Assembly (NCBI GenBank): GCA_000328365.1
Contig: KB302324.1
Span: forward strand, 44,762 to 108,761
Source: Capitella teleta
Taxonomy: Eukaryota > Annelida > Polychaeta > Capitellidae
Reading direction: 5' to 3'
Length of the DNA: 64,000 nucleotides
Below the pieces are notes generated by a model that saw only the letters and a program-made list of their open reading frames with translations, was not told where the DNA came from and searched no databases. Position 1 is the stretch's first letter. Each line of letters starts with the position of its first letter. A program made the translations under genes and the position numbers. Positions 12,250-23,804 of the stretch are shown piece after piece.

Positions 12250-13970
12250 AAAACCGAGAAGAAGTGGCGTCACTGGCTCCTCGTCGTGACCCGAGCAATG
12301 TTGGATCAAGCTCACTGTTTTGCGATTTCTTCTTCATGAAGATCAGAAGTATCCATGATGATATACATGTACCAGAATGCGATGATCCCACACTGCCTGC
12401 TCCTCCAGTAACCTCTCAAATGGAAGCACTATCTCAGGTGGACGAGAAAGAAGTGGTCAAGCTGGTTAGAATATCCCCATCAAAGGCCTTTGCCCTGGAT
12501 TCCATGCGCACTGAGCTCATAAAGATCTGCATCAAAGAATTGTACCCATTTGTTACAAGTATCATGAATCAATTACTCAATGAAGGATGTTTCTCTTCAT
12601 CATTCAAATGTGCTTTCATTGAACCATTTCCGATTAAAGTCTCTTTGGGGATCTGGGTGTGATGAGCTTTATCTCAAAGCTGATTGAGAAGGTTGTTGCA
12701 AACCAGCTGCACACGTATCTTGCAGAGAATGACCTGTTAGAATGAACCCAGTCGGCGTTCCAAAGACATCAAAGTATGGAGACAGCTCTCTTGCATGTAC
12801 ACGATGACATACTGTGGAATCTTGGATCTCAACACGCTGTGCTCCTTGTGATGACTGTTAATGCCAAGAAACTAGTGGAAGAACTCAATCCCTTAAGAAT
12901 TCAAGGGACAGCAGCAACATGAACTTATATGTCTCAGCGCAGACAGCAAGTGGCCATACAGGATGCTCATTCTAATCCTGTTTATCTGGAGTGTAGCGTG
13001 TCCCAGGGATTGGAGGAACTATAGAGTGGATTTTCATTTCTATGCTGATGACACGCAGATATGGTTGCCCTTTAATCTGAGTGAGATGCTGCAACAGAAC
13101 ACATGGAGGAATGTTCGAGAGCTGTGAAGCAGTGGTGCATGCACCATAAACTGAAAATGCATCACGCTCCATGTGACTTCACATTAACCAGCGGCGGTCT
13201 CTTATCATTGGCGTTCAAGTGATTGAGCCTGGGGTGCAACCAGTGTAAAATCTGGGCATACAAATGAACTCTGATGCATCGATAGAATCTCAGGTCAACT
13301 TCATCTCCAGAGCATGTTACATGCAGATTGCAAAAAAAAAAAAAATCAAAAAAAATCCTGTGCCACTTAAATGAGGATGCTCTAAAATCAATCATCCATA
13401 TTAACGAGCAAAATTGACCATGGAATTGATATCCTCAACGGGGCCCCTACCTACCTGCTGCAGCGCCTTTAGAAGATACAAAACACCACTGTGCGAATTA
13501 TCTGTAGGACTGGTCGTCATGAAGATATTAAGCAAGTCCTACATGATCTCCACTGGCTTCTGGTCAATCAACGTGTATAATATTAAAGTGACAGTTTTTC
13601 AACTTTTACATGGTAAAAAACCTTATTACCTCAGTAACTTACTTAATGTGTATCTGTCAGACATACCATCACATGGCAGCGGCACGCATGTTTTTACAAT
13701 GCCTTTTACCACTTCAGCTTTAATTCATGATTGTGCTTTTAGTGTAGTTGCACCACACATGTGGAATGCTTTACTTGACTATTCAAAATGTGTAGACTCT
13801 TTAATCTGCATTAAAGGTCTATTGAAAATATTTTTATTCATTTGGAAATATTTTTATTTTCAGAACATTTTTATTCTATGTATACTTTTAATCATATTTA
13901 CCTTGTTTTATATTCTGTTTATCTTTATTCTGTTTATCGTGAATAGCATTTAGAGCTCTTTAGATTTTAC
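12250..13970 (+). mobile_element. degenerate CR1/L2-type LINE, reverse transcriptase to C-terminus
   Basis: Translated pieces in order give the usual landmarks of a CR1/L2-group reverse transcriptase. They include SPSKAFALDSMRTELIK (12475-12530), SKLIEKVVANQLHTYL (12675-12720), a QSAFQRHQSMETALLHVHDD helix (12750-12810) and FYADDTQI (about 13040). The C-terminal tail follows: VYNIKVTVFQLLHGKKPYYLS, then a degenerate FAPRLWN-like region to 13900. Many stops and frame changes separate these pieces. The open reading frame at 13414-13953 is the tail of this element, not a host gene. It is a long-dead copy of ordinary LINE type. Confidence 0.75.
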
Positions 13971-14137
13971 ACTATATAATATTAAATTCTATTATTTTAT
14001 CATCATTTTATTATATTCATTTTGTTTGGAAGCAAACAAAATATGGAACTCTATATTCCAATGGTTCTGAACAGTTCATCGTCTTGCCATTTTTGGCATT
14101 GTTATTTGCATACATTACCGAATGTAATTGTATTTGG

Positions 14138-14293
14138 CATTGTTGTTGGTGGGCTTGTGATGATCTTTGATGAATGACCAACAAAAGATCATGACCAGAG
14201 CTTGGCTGACTTCTAAAACCAATTTACCGTGGATCTCCACTGTATTGTTGTTGGTGGGCTTGTGATGATCTTTAATGAATTGCCGACAAAAGA
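14138..14293. repeat. ~102-bp tandem duplication
   Basis: TTGTTGGTGGGCTTGTGATG followed by ATCTTTGATGAAT occurs at about 14145 and again at about 14247 with few changes. It sits immediately before the Tigger relic. Confidence 0.75.
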
Positions 14294-14401
14294 CAGTGCA
14301 CATTTGAAGATAGAGTTAATTAAAGAAATCCAGCCTGATATCTATTATGAACTTTATGACAGCTTTAATATCAAAGCACACAACAATAATATAAAAGATG
14401 C

Positions 14402-15584
14402 TTGATTAGAGTGTTTGTGCTCCACAAGAAACCTTATAAATCTAGAAACCACCATTCTTTAGCATCACTAGTTCATCAGCATCACTATGGCTATAAACGC
14501 AAGCTCGGCGTGAGGACAATTGAGACCAAGTTTCAGGCCGTATCCGAGGTGGAGAATGAGGTGTTGAAGAAGAAGGCGATTGCAGACAAGTTCAGCATTC
14601 TCGGCAACACACTTTCAACATGGATGAAGAATGCGGAAAATCAAGAAACAGTACTGGGAGATCGGTTCTGATTGAAAGAGAGCACGCCTCTGTGAATATC
14701 CTGACGTGGAGGAAGCCGTGACATCAAGGTTTAAGGCTGCTCAGGCCAAGAAGGTCTTCCTCTCAGGCCCCTTCATCCAAGCCAGGGCTCTGAAACTGGC
14801 TGCCAATCTGGTTCATTCTGATTTCAAAGCAACCACTTGGTGGCTGCAGAAATTCAAAGAAAGACATGGCATCATCTTCAGAGTAATCAGTGGAGAATTA
14901 GCCAGCATCAATCAAAATGCAGTGAACAGTTGGCAAGAGACTCTGCTCCAGGTCATCATGGGGCAATTATCGCCAGATGCCATATTCAATGCCGACGAGA
15001 CTGGATTATTCCAAAGATTATGTTGAATGCGATGATGCAATCGCAACATGTGCCAGATTAGCAGATGAAGAAATCGTTACGCATGTCAAGGCTTCTCTGA
15101 TCTCTACAACTGACGACACAGGTGAAGAAGATGATGACTCTCCATTCAGTGCCCCACCTCGGTCCATTGCAGAAGTCATGCACATGTGTGAGTCCCTTCA
15201 ACGCTTCATTCATTCAAAGTCAGATGGCAAACATATATTTTTATCTATCAACAAAGTGATGGTCAGGTCAACTTCATCAAACCAAAGCTACAACAGCCTT
15301 TTGATAAATCTTTTTTTTTTTTCAAGACTCAGAGAAATCACTTTTTGACATTACTTTTTTTATCAGTATTTGTTTATTTAAAGTTTCAATCACAAAATCA
15401 AATCGCCTCTCATAGTTGATAAGTCTATAAGTGCATAATCGGGCATATCGTCAATCATAACGTCAGTACACGGTCTAAAATCATAATGGCCATCTCATAA
15501 CGGCCTCAATATGTTTGTCGAAGTATCCCTAAGTCGAAGTATTTGAGCTAACCCGACGAACTTTAACATATCAAGGTTTTACTG
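14402..15584 (+). mobile_element. Tigger/pogo-type transposon relic, catalytic core deleted
   Basis: Three coding blocks lie in order but in different frames. The first (about 14490-14640) is a CENP-B-type helix-turn-helix with KRKLGVRTIETKFQAV and AIADKFSILGNTLSTWMKN. The second (14706-15026) is the Tc5/CENP-B second DNA-binding domain with WWLQKFKERHGI, then NADETGL, which holds the first catalytic Asp. The third (15029-15348) is the acidic C-terminal tail with DDTGEEDDDSPFSAPP. The remaining DDE/D core between NADETGL and the tail is missing. The right end appears to be CAAGGTTTTACTG before TA at 15585. No left inverted terminus was found, so it is probably cut at the left as well. It cannot encode an active transposase. 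Confidence 0.75.
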
Positions 15585-15589
15585 TAAGT

Positions 15590-16635
15590 AAACCTAAGTA
15601 AGTAAAGTTAAGACAAACAATTTGGAGACCAAGAACGCTCACTGCAATGATATAGCAAAATTAGAGCAGAGATAGCGCCGTCAAGCAAGAAGCTGGGTTC
15701 TGCACTGACGTGCTCAGGCTGTCATTGACATCTGTGTTATCGCTCACTTCAAGAAGAAACTGAACATATCATTTTTAAGAGCAACACAACTAATAATTTA
15801 TAAATGAAGGCATAACAAGATCTACTTTACATTAAAAATCCTTCAAAACGATCCATCTCCCCTTAATTTTGCAGTAAGTTGGTATTTTCTGTGGATGATC
15901 ACGATCGCTCTGACATATTCTCTATAGCTAACAGAGTGTTCAGAGTTTTGAGACTTTTTATTTGGCAGATGGCATCAGAAATAGCTGTGTCTGAGCCATG
16001 GCCGTATCAACCATAACATATTACAAACAAATATATAAATGAGAAAAATATAAAAAGAATAGATAAGATAAAATTGTAAATTAGAAACGTTCGACATTTC
16101 TAAAAGTAAAAATAATTATAAGTTTTTTTTAAAAGACTCAGGTGAGTTTGCTGAATGGACATTAAAAAGAAGCATATCCCTGTGATGTGCTCCTGCATTA
16201 AAATGAGTTCATATGATTGCGCTGAAAAAAATAAAATTGTTTGAATGCTAACGAGTAAAATGGTCATGAATATCGTGCACATTCGAGTAAGATGCTTGAA
16301 GCCCAAGCTGACCAAATCAGTGGCTGCACGAGTGGTGTTTCTGGTCGCTTTGATTCAACACAATAGGGGAGATAGGCTGTTACACTTCTTGGTCTCCAAA
16401 TTATTTGATTAAGATGAGCTAGCTTTACGCTCTATTTTACCAAAACAAACGACTGCCAGTTTGCCAGACGATCAACCATCAAGTTGACCTAAAACTGTGA
16501 AACGCCACGCCCATAAATTCCTCATTTTAGTCAACATGTACAATTTTGCCTATACTTAGACAACTTCCGTCAAAAATGAAGACTCTTCAAAACTAAAGTA
16601 AACTTTCTAAGTTTCGATATACTCGAGCCTACGCA
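15590..16635. other. intergenic region before the phosphatase gene
   Basis: No gene or repeat is recognised in this stretch. Its last 100 bases contain the presumed promoter of the next gene, but no clear core element is seen. Confidence 0.35.
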
Positions 16636-19600
16636 ATGTCATGTAAGAAGCGCGGTGCATCGCAGACGGATGACAGCATGGAGATCCACGTCTGCATCCT
16701 GATTCCTGGAGAAGACACGGACTTCTTCCTACTCACCACTCACAAAGATCGGGGATGGGGGCTTCCCTTCGGCGCTGTCCGCAGCGGAGAGTCCATAAAG
16801 GCAGCTGCCCAGAGGATTGGCACTGAGGTCAGAACCCCGTTGAACTCTTCCGTTTGGTTTACAAACTTTCAAACTTTAACATGAGCCATGCATCATATTA
16901 TATTAACAAGACATCCTGACTATCTGACTATTATATATCCATTTGACAGGTAGCAGGCACCCGCACCTCAGCTAAGTGCGTCCTGAAGATGTATTCTCAC
17001 AGGCACTCGTCTGTGCCCCCTGCAATTGTGTTGTACATGTTGGCAAACCCCATTCGTGTGATCATTGCCCAGCAGGTGCGTACAATCACAATTTCTTCGA
17101 AGTTCAATGCTTGTTATACTTTACTTGAGCGCTCGTACAGTAGGTCTTGCATTAAACGCAATTCCTTCTCTCGACATGTTTTATCACACTGGAACAGCCT
17201 ACAGCAATCAGTAGTTAAAGCCCCATCCCTCAATGCTTTCAAAAACTCACTTTACTTGCACTTGAAACACCTTCCCAAAGTTCCCATGTGATACAATTGG
17301 GAAAATCCAGCCTCTCTCTTTCACAAGCATTGAAAGGTACCAATGGAAATTTGATCATAGAGGTAGTATGCCTGCATCCAGTAAGCCCTAAGGTAAGGAG
17401 TAAGGAAAATTGAGTTTCATGGATAATTATGCGCAACCATCGAAACCGCCCTCACTGCTGATTTGGTCTACAAACTAAATTGATTTTCCTTTGAAGCGCC
17501 GTTGTTTTTTCTTTAATCCGATTTCATATTCTCAAACTAATATTATACTGAAAATTACTAGATTATTGATTCACATTTGTTGGAACAATTGGCTAACATT
17601 ATGAATCACTTTCACATATGATTTTTCTAATGCTATGTGAATGACCAATGCATGCAATGCTGATTGTTACTTGCCATAGTTGTGCGCAAAATGAGTGGAT
17701 GTAAACATGAATTTGTTGCAGTCGGAAGATCGTAAGTGGTTCAGTGTGGATGAGATGGAAGATAGATGGAATTCAGGAGAAGATTTTGTTGGCAAGGAGC
17801 CGTTAGAGTTGGCAGATCTGGTCCTTAAAGGTATGTTTCTGCAGCTGTCAATCAGCTTAGAGAAGTCTACTTAATATTGTCCTTACTATTTACAGCCAGC
17901 GCAGTTAAGAAACAAGTTTTTGAAGAGAACTTGGAGGAAATAAACCCTGGTTTCATCAGCACTGGAGGAGAGGAGGCCAAAAGCACCCCACAAGAAGTGT
18001 TGCTATCCGCTGCTAAACTGAACCAACGCGGTTTGTCAAATCTAATATCATATCTCATGAGATTCACTTGGCTGATATCCCTTCTGCAGAACAGGAATGT
18101 TTGTACGCTCAATACCTGGAAGCGTGCATTCCCAGTCACAGAATGACGCTTTCCTCATTCAGGAACTTCATCACTGCCAAAGGACTAAAAGCCAACAGAG
18201 TTCAGAGCACCTTTCGGTATGCTTTGTGATGCCTTCCTTCACAGGGCATGAATGATGAATTGAATTCTCAGGGCATTTGATTTGAACAAGAAGCGTGAAC
18301 TGAGTTTCCATGAAGTGCTGCTTGGCTTGGCGGCCATGGAGCCATGCACCCCCCATGGTAGCACTCCCGCTGAGATGCGTTGTCATTATATCTTTCGTTA
18401 CTATGACGTCAACAGTGATAATCACCTTCAGTTCACAGAGTTCAAGTAAGCGATTGATGTATTGTTGAGCTCATCCTGAGGAGATTTTCTCAGGGAGATG
18501 CTGCGAGACATAAGACTTAGCAAAGATCACGCAGTTGATGAACAATCTCTTGAAGAAGATGCTGTGAAAAATGCAAAGTTAGTGAGCCTCTTGCTCTTTC
18601 TTTTTTTCTCTAATAGTGAATTTCGTTTCATTCCTTTAGAGTTTTTGGTAATGAACGAAAAGATAGCTTAGCACAAACAGATTTCCTCACTGCTGTCGGG
18701 CAGCTTAAATTCCGTGGGACTTCTTCCCTCTTCCGTTTGCCTGTTTCATGCGTTGAGAAGAACTCCACGAAGTGAGTGATTTCTCATGGCTCTCAATCAG
18801 TATTCATTTAGTCATTCAGTGATTCACAAGAGATGAAACCGCCTCCTAAGCGACTCAAGCCAACCACACCCCTCACCTCTGGCATTCGTAGCAACTCTGA
18901 TTCAGAATTCTGGAAATCTCCATCGATGTCGTTTGATGGCAGCAGTCGGGAATCCACCAGCGATGATGATAGATATCAACTGGCAACGCATGCTGTCAAA
19001 GTGCGACGTACTGGCGTTTTAACTGACGTTAGTGCTATCTGGGATCTGCCTAGTGTGTTGGAAATGTTTGCAGATTTCATACATTGATGCAACACTTTTC
19101 TTCAGGTCCTGCAGTTTCTCTCACTGCCATGAAGAAACTGGAAACAGACAAGACTCGTTTTTCTCGCATGTCATCTGTTGACAGTTTCAACCAGAGATCT
19201 CATCCTAATGAAATGCTGACGGGTCTCAGGTACTTTGAACGGGGCATCAAGGCACAGAATGGAGCTCCATCTAAGGTGAGTGTCGTGTGCTCTTTATTCT
19301 GAACTCATGCTTTGCTTCAGGAAGCCTTTGACTGGGGACAAGTTGAGAAGGCAGCTCTCGCTAAGTGCCTTTTGGCACTGTGCCAACAAGTGAAAGAAGT
19401 TCTCAAGGAGGAACCTCGTCTCCTACGCCTCAACTCACCCACCTACATTCTCGGTGATATTCATGGAAATTTCCGAGATTTGGTAGCGTTTGAGAAAGCA
19501 CTGTGGAGAATGGGGCCTTTGCTGACTCCCGCTAATTTCCTTTTCTTGGGCGATTATGTCGACAGAGGGTCGTTTGGAGTGGAGGTTAGTGTTTTCCCCC

Positions 19601-20512
19601 CGTGAACGACACCTTGCTTCATTCCTCTATCTTTTCAGACTGTGTCATATTTATTTGCTCAAAAGATGCAAGCTCCGAAGAAATTCTTTCTTTTGCGGGG
19701 AAATCACGAACTGCGCAGTGTTCAGAAGATGTTCTCCTTCCATACGTACGATCTCTCCTTTCTCTTCATCGCCTCCCTCCCTCATGTTCTTCCTTTTTCC
19801 AGGGAGTGTATGGATAAATTTGGAGAAGATTTAGGTGTTGAAGTGTGGGACGCTGTGAATGACTGCTTCGATTACATGCCAATTGCTGCAACAGTCGACG
19901 ACAAGGTTTAAAGAGCAAAAACTAAAATAACTCTTACTTGATGGATAAAATTTGATTGTAGATATTTTGTGTACATGGAGGCATCCCATCTCCCGCCCAT
20001 GGATCGGGATACCTATCAGCCATTGCGGAGATCCCTGTGCCTCTGAGGGATCCTGAAGAGGAGAGTCCCTTGGCGTGGGAGATCCTCTGGAGTGACCCTT
20101 TGAGGTTAGTCTGCGTGAGGTTTGTTTTGCATCAGTGACTCTTGCGTCCTCAGCTCTGATGCAATAACCGAAGAGATTCAGCCAGAGTTGGAGCTCAATG
20201 ATGGCTTCATCTTCAACTCTCGCAGGGGCACTGCTCACTTTTTCAGCTGTGATGCTCTCCAAGAGTTCCTTATGCGAAATAAACTCACTCACGTCATCAG
20301 AGCTCACGAAGTGCAGCAAGTCGGATTTCAGGTGAATGAAGAAAAATCTAAGAAAATATCTTATGTAACCACTATTACATCATCAGGTGCAGCAAAAGGG
20401 AAAATTGTTGACAGTGTTCTCTTCTTCACATTATTGCGGTGGTTCTAATGAGGCAGCATGCGTTTTGGCTGACAACCTGAAACTGCGAATGATCCGTTTG
20501 GATACAGCATAA
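16636..20512 (+). CDS. Nudix-like / EF-hand / PPP serine-threonine phosphatase fusion
   Basis: Sixteen exons join in phase to give 785 aa. Exons: 16636-16827, 16950-17075, 17722-17830, 17896-18030, 18090-18216, 18272-18445, 18494-18577, 18640-18771, 18820-19007, 19106-19275, 19321-19584, 19639-19745, 19803-19905, 19962-20104, 20154-20331, 20387-20512. Residues about 15-140 are Nudix-like: [13 protein letters not shown], then [12 protein letters not shown], a box that keeps G, E and R but replaces two of the acidic residues of REUXEE. About 200-290 hold EF-hands; [12 protein letters not shown] is canonical and [12 protein letters not shown] is near-canonical. About 480-785 is a complete PPP core with GDIHGN, GDYVDRG, LRGNHE, VHGG, RAHE and VFSSSHYCG, so metal-dependent Ser/Thr phosphatase activity is expected, perhaps gated by calcium. 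This resembles the PPEF/rdgC layout with an extra N-terminal domain. The exon 9-10 junction is the least certain. AATAAA lies at 21128. Confidence 0.88.
17077..17291 (+). mobile_element. LINE C-terminal fragment in an intron
   Basis: Intron 2 of the phosphatase gene is 646 bases, against 45-100 for most of the others. It contains coding-like sequence [20 protein letters not shown] then LNAFKNSL. This is the FxRRxxxxWNxLP...FKxxL tail typical of CR1/L2 reverse transcriptases. The piece is short, with no 5' part. The open reading frame running from exon 2 into it (16989-17291) is coincidental read-through past a good donor (CAG|GTGCGT). Confidence 0.6.
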
Positions 20513-21258
20513 CTCATTAATCCTTGACATCTGGAAGGAACAAGAATTTTGTAACATTTATTGACTGCTTTTATTACTGAATTTTGATTCTTTAAAAATA
20601 ATTGTTTACCAATACATCTGATGCTGTTGAGCGCACTCTTTATCTGATTTGAGAAATCCTAGAAAGCAATGATTGCTTCTCTTTTTCACATCTGTGGTGG
20701 TTTTTAGCTCATTGTCTGTTATTCTTATAGATTTGAAGGTTGTGTGTTAAAATCAGTATTAAATCAAATTTGTTATATTGTTTTATTTGATGCTAGCATT
20801 CATTCCTTTTGTCTTATTTTGTTGATGTTTTTTTCTTTCATTGTCTGGTGCTTTTAGAAGTTAACAAGCAATCTGGATGACTGGATAACCACTGTTATCA
20901 TGGTTACAGACCTGGTTCTTTGGGGAAAACCCTTAGTTATTTCATAGCAATGTTAGATGTCTTTTTAATATCCAGTGCTTCTGTTGTTTTGTGCCATTCT
21001 CTTCTTTAACTTCTGTTGTTCGTGCATCCTCAGGAAATTTGACTCTTTTATTAACATTCTTTTGGGGTATGTTAACAAATTATTCGTGACTACTTTGTTA
21101 TTGTGTATTTTTCAATGTTTTTTTATGAATAAAAGCGTATTTACCTTTTGTGATCATATATATATGGTATAGTATTTTTATTGTAATGAAGAATCTCTTG
21201 ATTGAATACCAATAGCCATGATAATTTCTGTCTCCTGTACTGGACGTTACACTGTTAT
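20513..21258. other. 3' flank of the phosphatase gene
   Basis: T-rich non-coding sequence, probably 3' UTR in part. Candidate signals are ATTAAA near 20757 and AATAAA at 21128-21133. Confidence 0.45.
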
Positions 21259-21697
21259 AGAGAACCTCTGTTCATTTTGGAATCTTATTAGATCGATTCT
21301 ATGGGCTTTTGTGAGTGACGAGAGAAAAATTTGGAAAAATTTGGTCACTTATGAATAATATTCAAGACAAATAAAAATACGACTTTCTTACTCAGGCAGA
21401 ATAGTTAACGAAATGAGTGTGAGGTTTTTTTTAAGAGAATTGCTGGAAGATCTCACTCGAGGGCTCCCATTGTTAACAATGGGAGGGTTACTTTTATGCC
21501 GTCACGACGGTATGAAATCGAACGCAAGAAGAAAGCAAGATTTTAAACCCTTCAAATTCGATGTACCGTATCTTACAAATTAGCCGACAGCAAGCTTATT
21601 GTCTAAAATTATGTCAGTTGAAATGCGTATTTGAATTAGTCTTTTGAGATGCACCCTCTATCATCCGTTACTAGTTCAAAACAATCAGAGGTCCTCT
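21259..21697. mobile_element. TTAA-type MITE, family B, copy 1
   Basis: This 439-bp block starts AGAGAACCTCTG and ends CAGAGGTCCTCT followed by TTAA. The ends are inverted repeats of about 12 bases. A second copy in the opposite direction lies at about 45964-46369 and shows the same AGAGGTCCTCT-TTAA end. Similarity runs along the whole length, for example ATGGGCTTTTG, CAGGCAGAATAG and ATTGTTAACAAT. No ORF is present. Confidence 0.7.
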
Positions 21698-21701
21698 TTA
21701 A

Positions 21702-22510
21702 CCACCCATGACTGTTAGACAGTACTTTAAAATTCGAGGTAATTTTAAATTGCTATATATGTAATTATAGACAGGATCGGCTCATTAGGCCGAAGGCTCA
21801 CAAGGGAGCTGGGAGTTTATGCTTAAAAAATTCGGACTTGTGACCATTCGGCCTAGCTATATCGACCCAATCTCATATAGGCCAGGGTTGCATTGTATTT
21901 GGCTTATGTTCATCATCACAATCAATGATTATCGCTGAGTTATACGCACTGATACATGTAAAGGTATTTATTAGCTATACATTGTACTAATAGGGTTGAC
22001 ATTTAATATGGATTTTTTTTTTCTACACGAGGAACTTCTATTTTCAAAGGGTTGTATCTCCATCATCTCTGGGGAGATTTTGATGCCGTTTGAGTCTTTC
22101 GGTACCTTATCCATATAAGAAAATACCTGCGAATTCGAGTGTGATGATATCCCTATAAATAAGATGCCCTGGGGATATCAGGCTCAGTGCAACTCTCTTG
22201 GTGGTAAGATGCCCGCCATTAAACATGCCAACATCATAGGTGATGCAATTCTGAATGAAACTGTTTCATTCAATCTGTTTTTAGGTTGGTCACTAATGGT
22301 CAGTGGGCAGAGATGTGAATTAACTCAATGTACTATATGACTCCCAATTTAGGGTCTCATTACAATACATGCCTATACAATTAAAATTATAGTCACTATA
22401 CATGTATATGTTTGGCAAAAATGCTGAAACATTATTGTAGTAGGCTTATCGCAGAATCCGGTTTCGGCGAACCAAGAACGCTCAAATTTTGCACAAAATA
22501 ATTAATCTTT
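21702..22510. other. intergenic DNA with one dispersed 60-bp motif
   Basis: No gene is seen. The end (about 22449-22505) holds a copy of a dispersed motif, GCAGAATCCGGTTTCGGCG followed by ACGCTCAAATTTTGCAC, which also occurs near 56320 and, reversed, near 26355-26415. Confidence 0.45.
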
Positions 22511-22745
22511 TAGAAATTGAAAAAAAAAAAAAAAAAAAATGTATCGCGATTTTCATTCTTGCGATTTATTATAAGATTTTATTTATTTCATTGATATTTT
22601 ATACCGTTTGATGACGAATCATTTGTAGTCTAGTCATTGAACATAGCGTGTCTTTCATTTGCATGGTGTTTTTTTTTTTTTTTTCGTATTCGTCGTTCCA
22701 CTCGTTCACCACCTGTGAAAAAAAAAAAAAAAAAAAAAAAAAAAC
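22511..22745. repeat. poly(A)/poly(T) tracts bordering a gap
   Basis: A run of about 19 A at 22520, a T run at 22669-22684 and an A run at 22720-22744 lead into the assembly gap. Confidence 0.85.
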
Positions 22746-22795
22746 NNNNNNNNNNNNNNNNNNNNNNNNNNNNNNNNNNNNNNNNNNNNNNNNNN
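22746..22795. other. assembly gap (50 N)
   Basis: Exactly 50 N, a fixed-length placeholder between a poly(A) run and a (TA)n run. The true length is unknown. Confidence 0.98.

Positions 22796-22876
<81 letters not shown>
22796..22876. repeat. (TA)n microsatellite
   Basis: About 40 TA units directly after the gap. All open frames through it are artefacts. Confidence 0.95.
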
Positions 22877-22883
<7 letters not shown>

Positions 22884-23804
22884 AGGAGAAAATATAAGGA
22901 GAATATATAAGGAGAAAATGGAAAACGAATATACCCAAAAAAAAAAGAAAAAGAAAAAAGAGAGAGCAAAAAGGGGCGCCTCGACATTTCGTCTTTAAAT
23001 TCTCTTTTATGCTGTAGTAGGACTAGAGTCCAACTGTGCATTCAGCCAGGGAGCGGATTAATGTGACCGTGACGCATCTCACCACTTTCCTTATAACAGC
23101 TACTATTATGTAATCGGGGTCATTTCAGAACGCTGCAGTACCTTAGTAAGCGTTAACCTGCGATGAAGGTGGAAGAGGTTGCGACCAAGCGGAACGCATC
23201 GCCCACTGGACGCACAAAACATAAAATTAGGCATAGATTCGTTCCGTTTTGTCAGACTCATTGCTCAAGATGTAACGGTATATATAACAAGTGGGTTACG
23301 TATAATATTATCGTACGGGAATAATTATGGGTGCATGTACCTGTACAAAGTGGATGTATATGTTACTTGACATGCAGTGAACTGCAAAACAAGGCGTGCA
23401 TGTAAACCTATAAGTGAGCAATAAATCCGTTTGTATTTGAGGTTTGAAGTCTTGGCTTCATCTTGTTGAATTAGCCGGCCTATTTCGCTGTGCATGGCAT
23501 AAGAGATATAATCGCTGTTTCGATTGAATTTTTGTCCTTCTCATCTTTCTACACTGTTTTCAAAATCATACTTCAGCTCCGGCTCTGCAGCCTCCATATC
23601 AACTCACAAAACCACCACAATCACAGTGAGGCGGTTAAGAAGTCTCCGGTGCCTAAATTCTGTTGCTGCGTGTATCAACTTTGCTCTGCGTTTCTGAATC
23701 CGAAGTTTGATATTGCGACTCATTGGGCGACAACATCAAGTGTATCTTCTTGTGCGGTGTGTTCATATTCCTTAGGATCGATCCTATGAAATCGATTATT
23801 AGCC
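22877..23804. other. intergenic DNA and 5' flank of the fucosyltransferase gene
   Basis: A-rich at its start, then mixed sequence. An open stretch at 23490-23789 has no domain features and is more likely 5' UTR or chance. Confidence 0.35.

Noticed and set aside
13414-13953. 179-codon ORF as a host membrane protein
   Set aside because: Its N-terminal and middle parts match the C-terminal region of CR1/L2 LINEs, and the hydrophobic end is AT-rich 3' sequence.
16989-17291. 100-codon ORF
   Set aside because: Its first part is exon 2 of the phosphatase gene; the rest is a LINE tail in the intron beyond a good donor.
19831-20319. 162-codon minus-strand ORF
   Set aside because: Antisense shadow of phosphatase exons 13-15.
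22630-23041. ORFs with poly-Ile/Tyr and runs of X
   Set aside because: They read across the N gap, poly(A)/poly(T) and (TA)n.
23490-23789. 99-codon ORF upstream of the fucosyltransferase
   Set aside because: No domain features; ends just before the real start, so more likely 5' UTR or chance.
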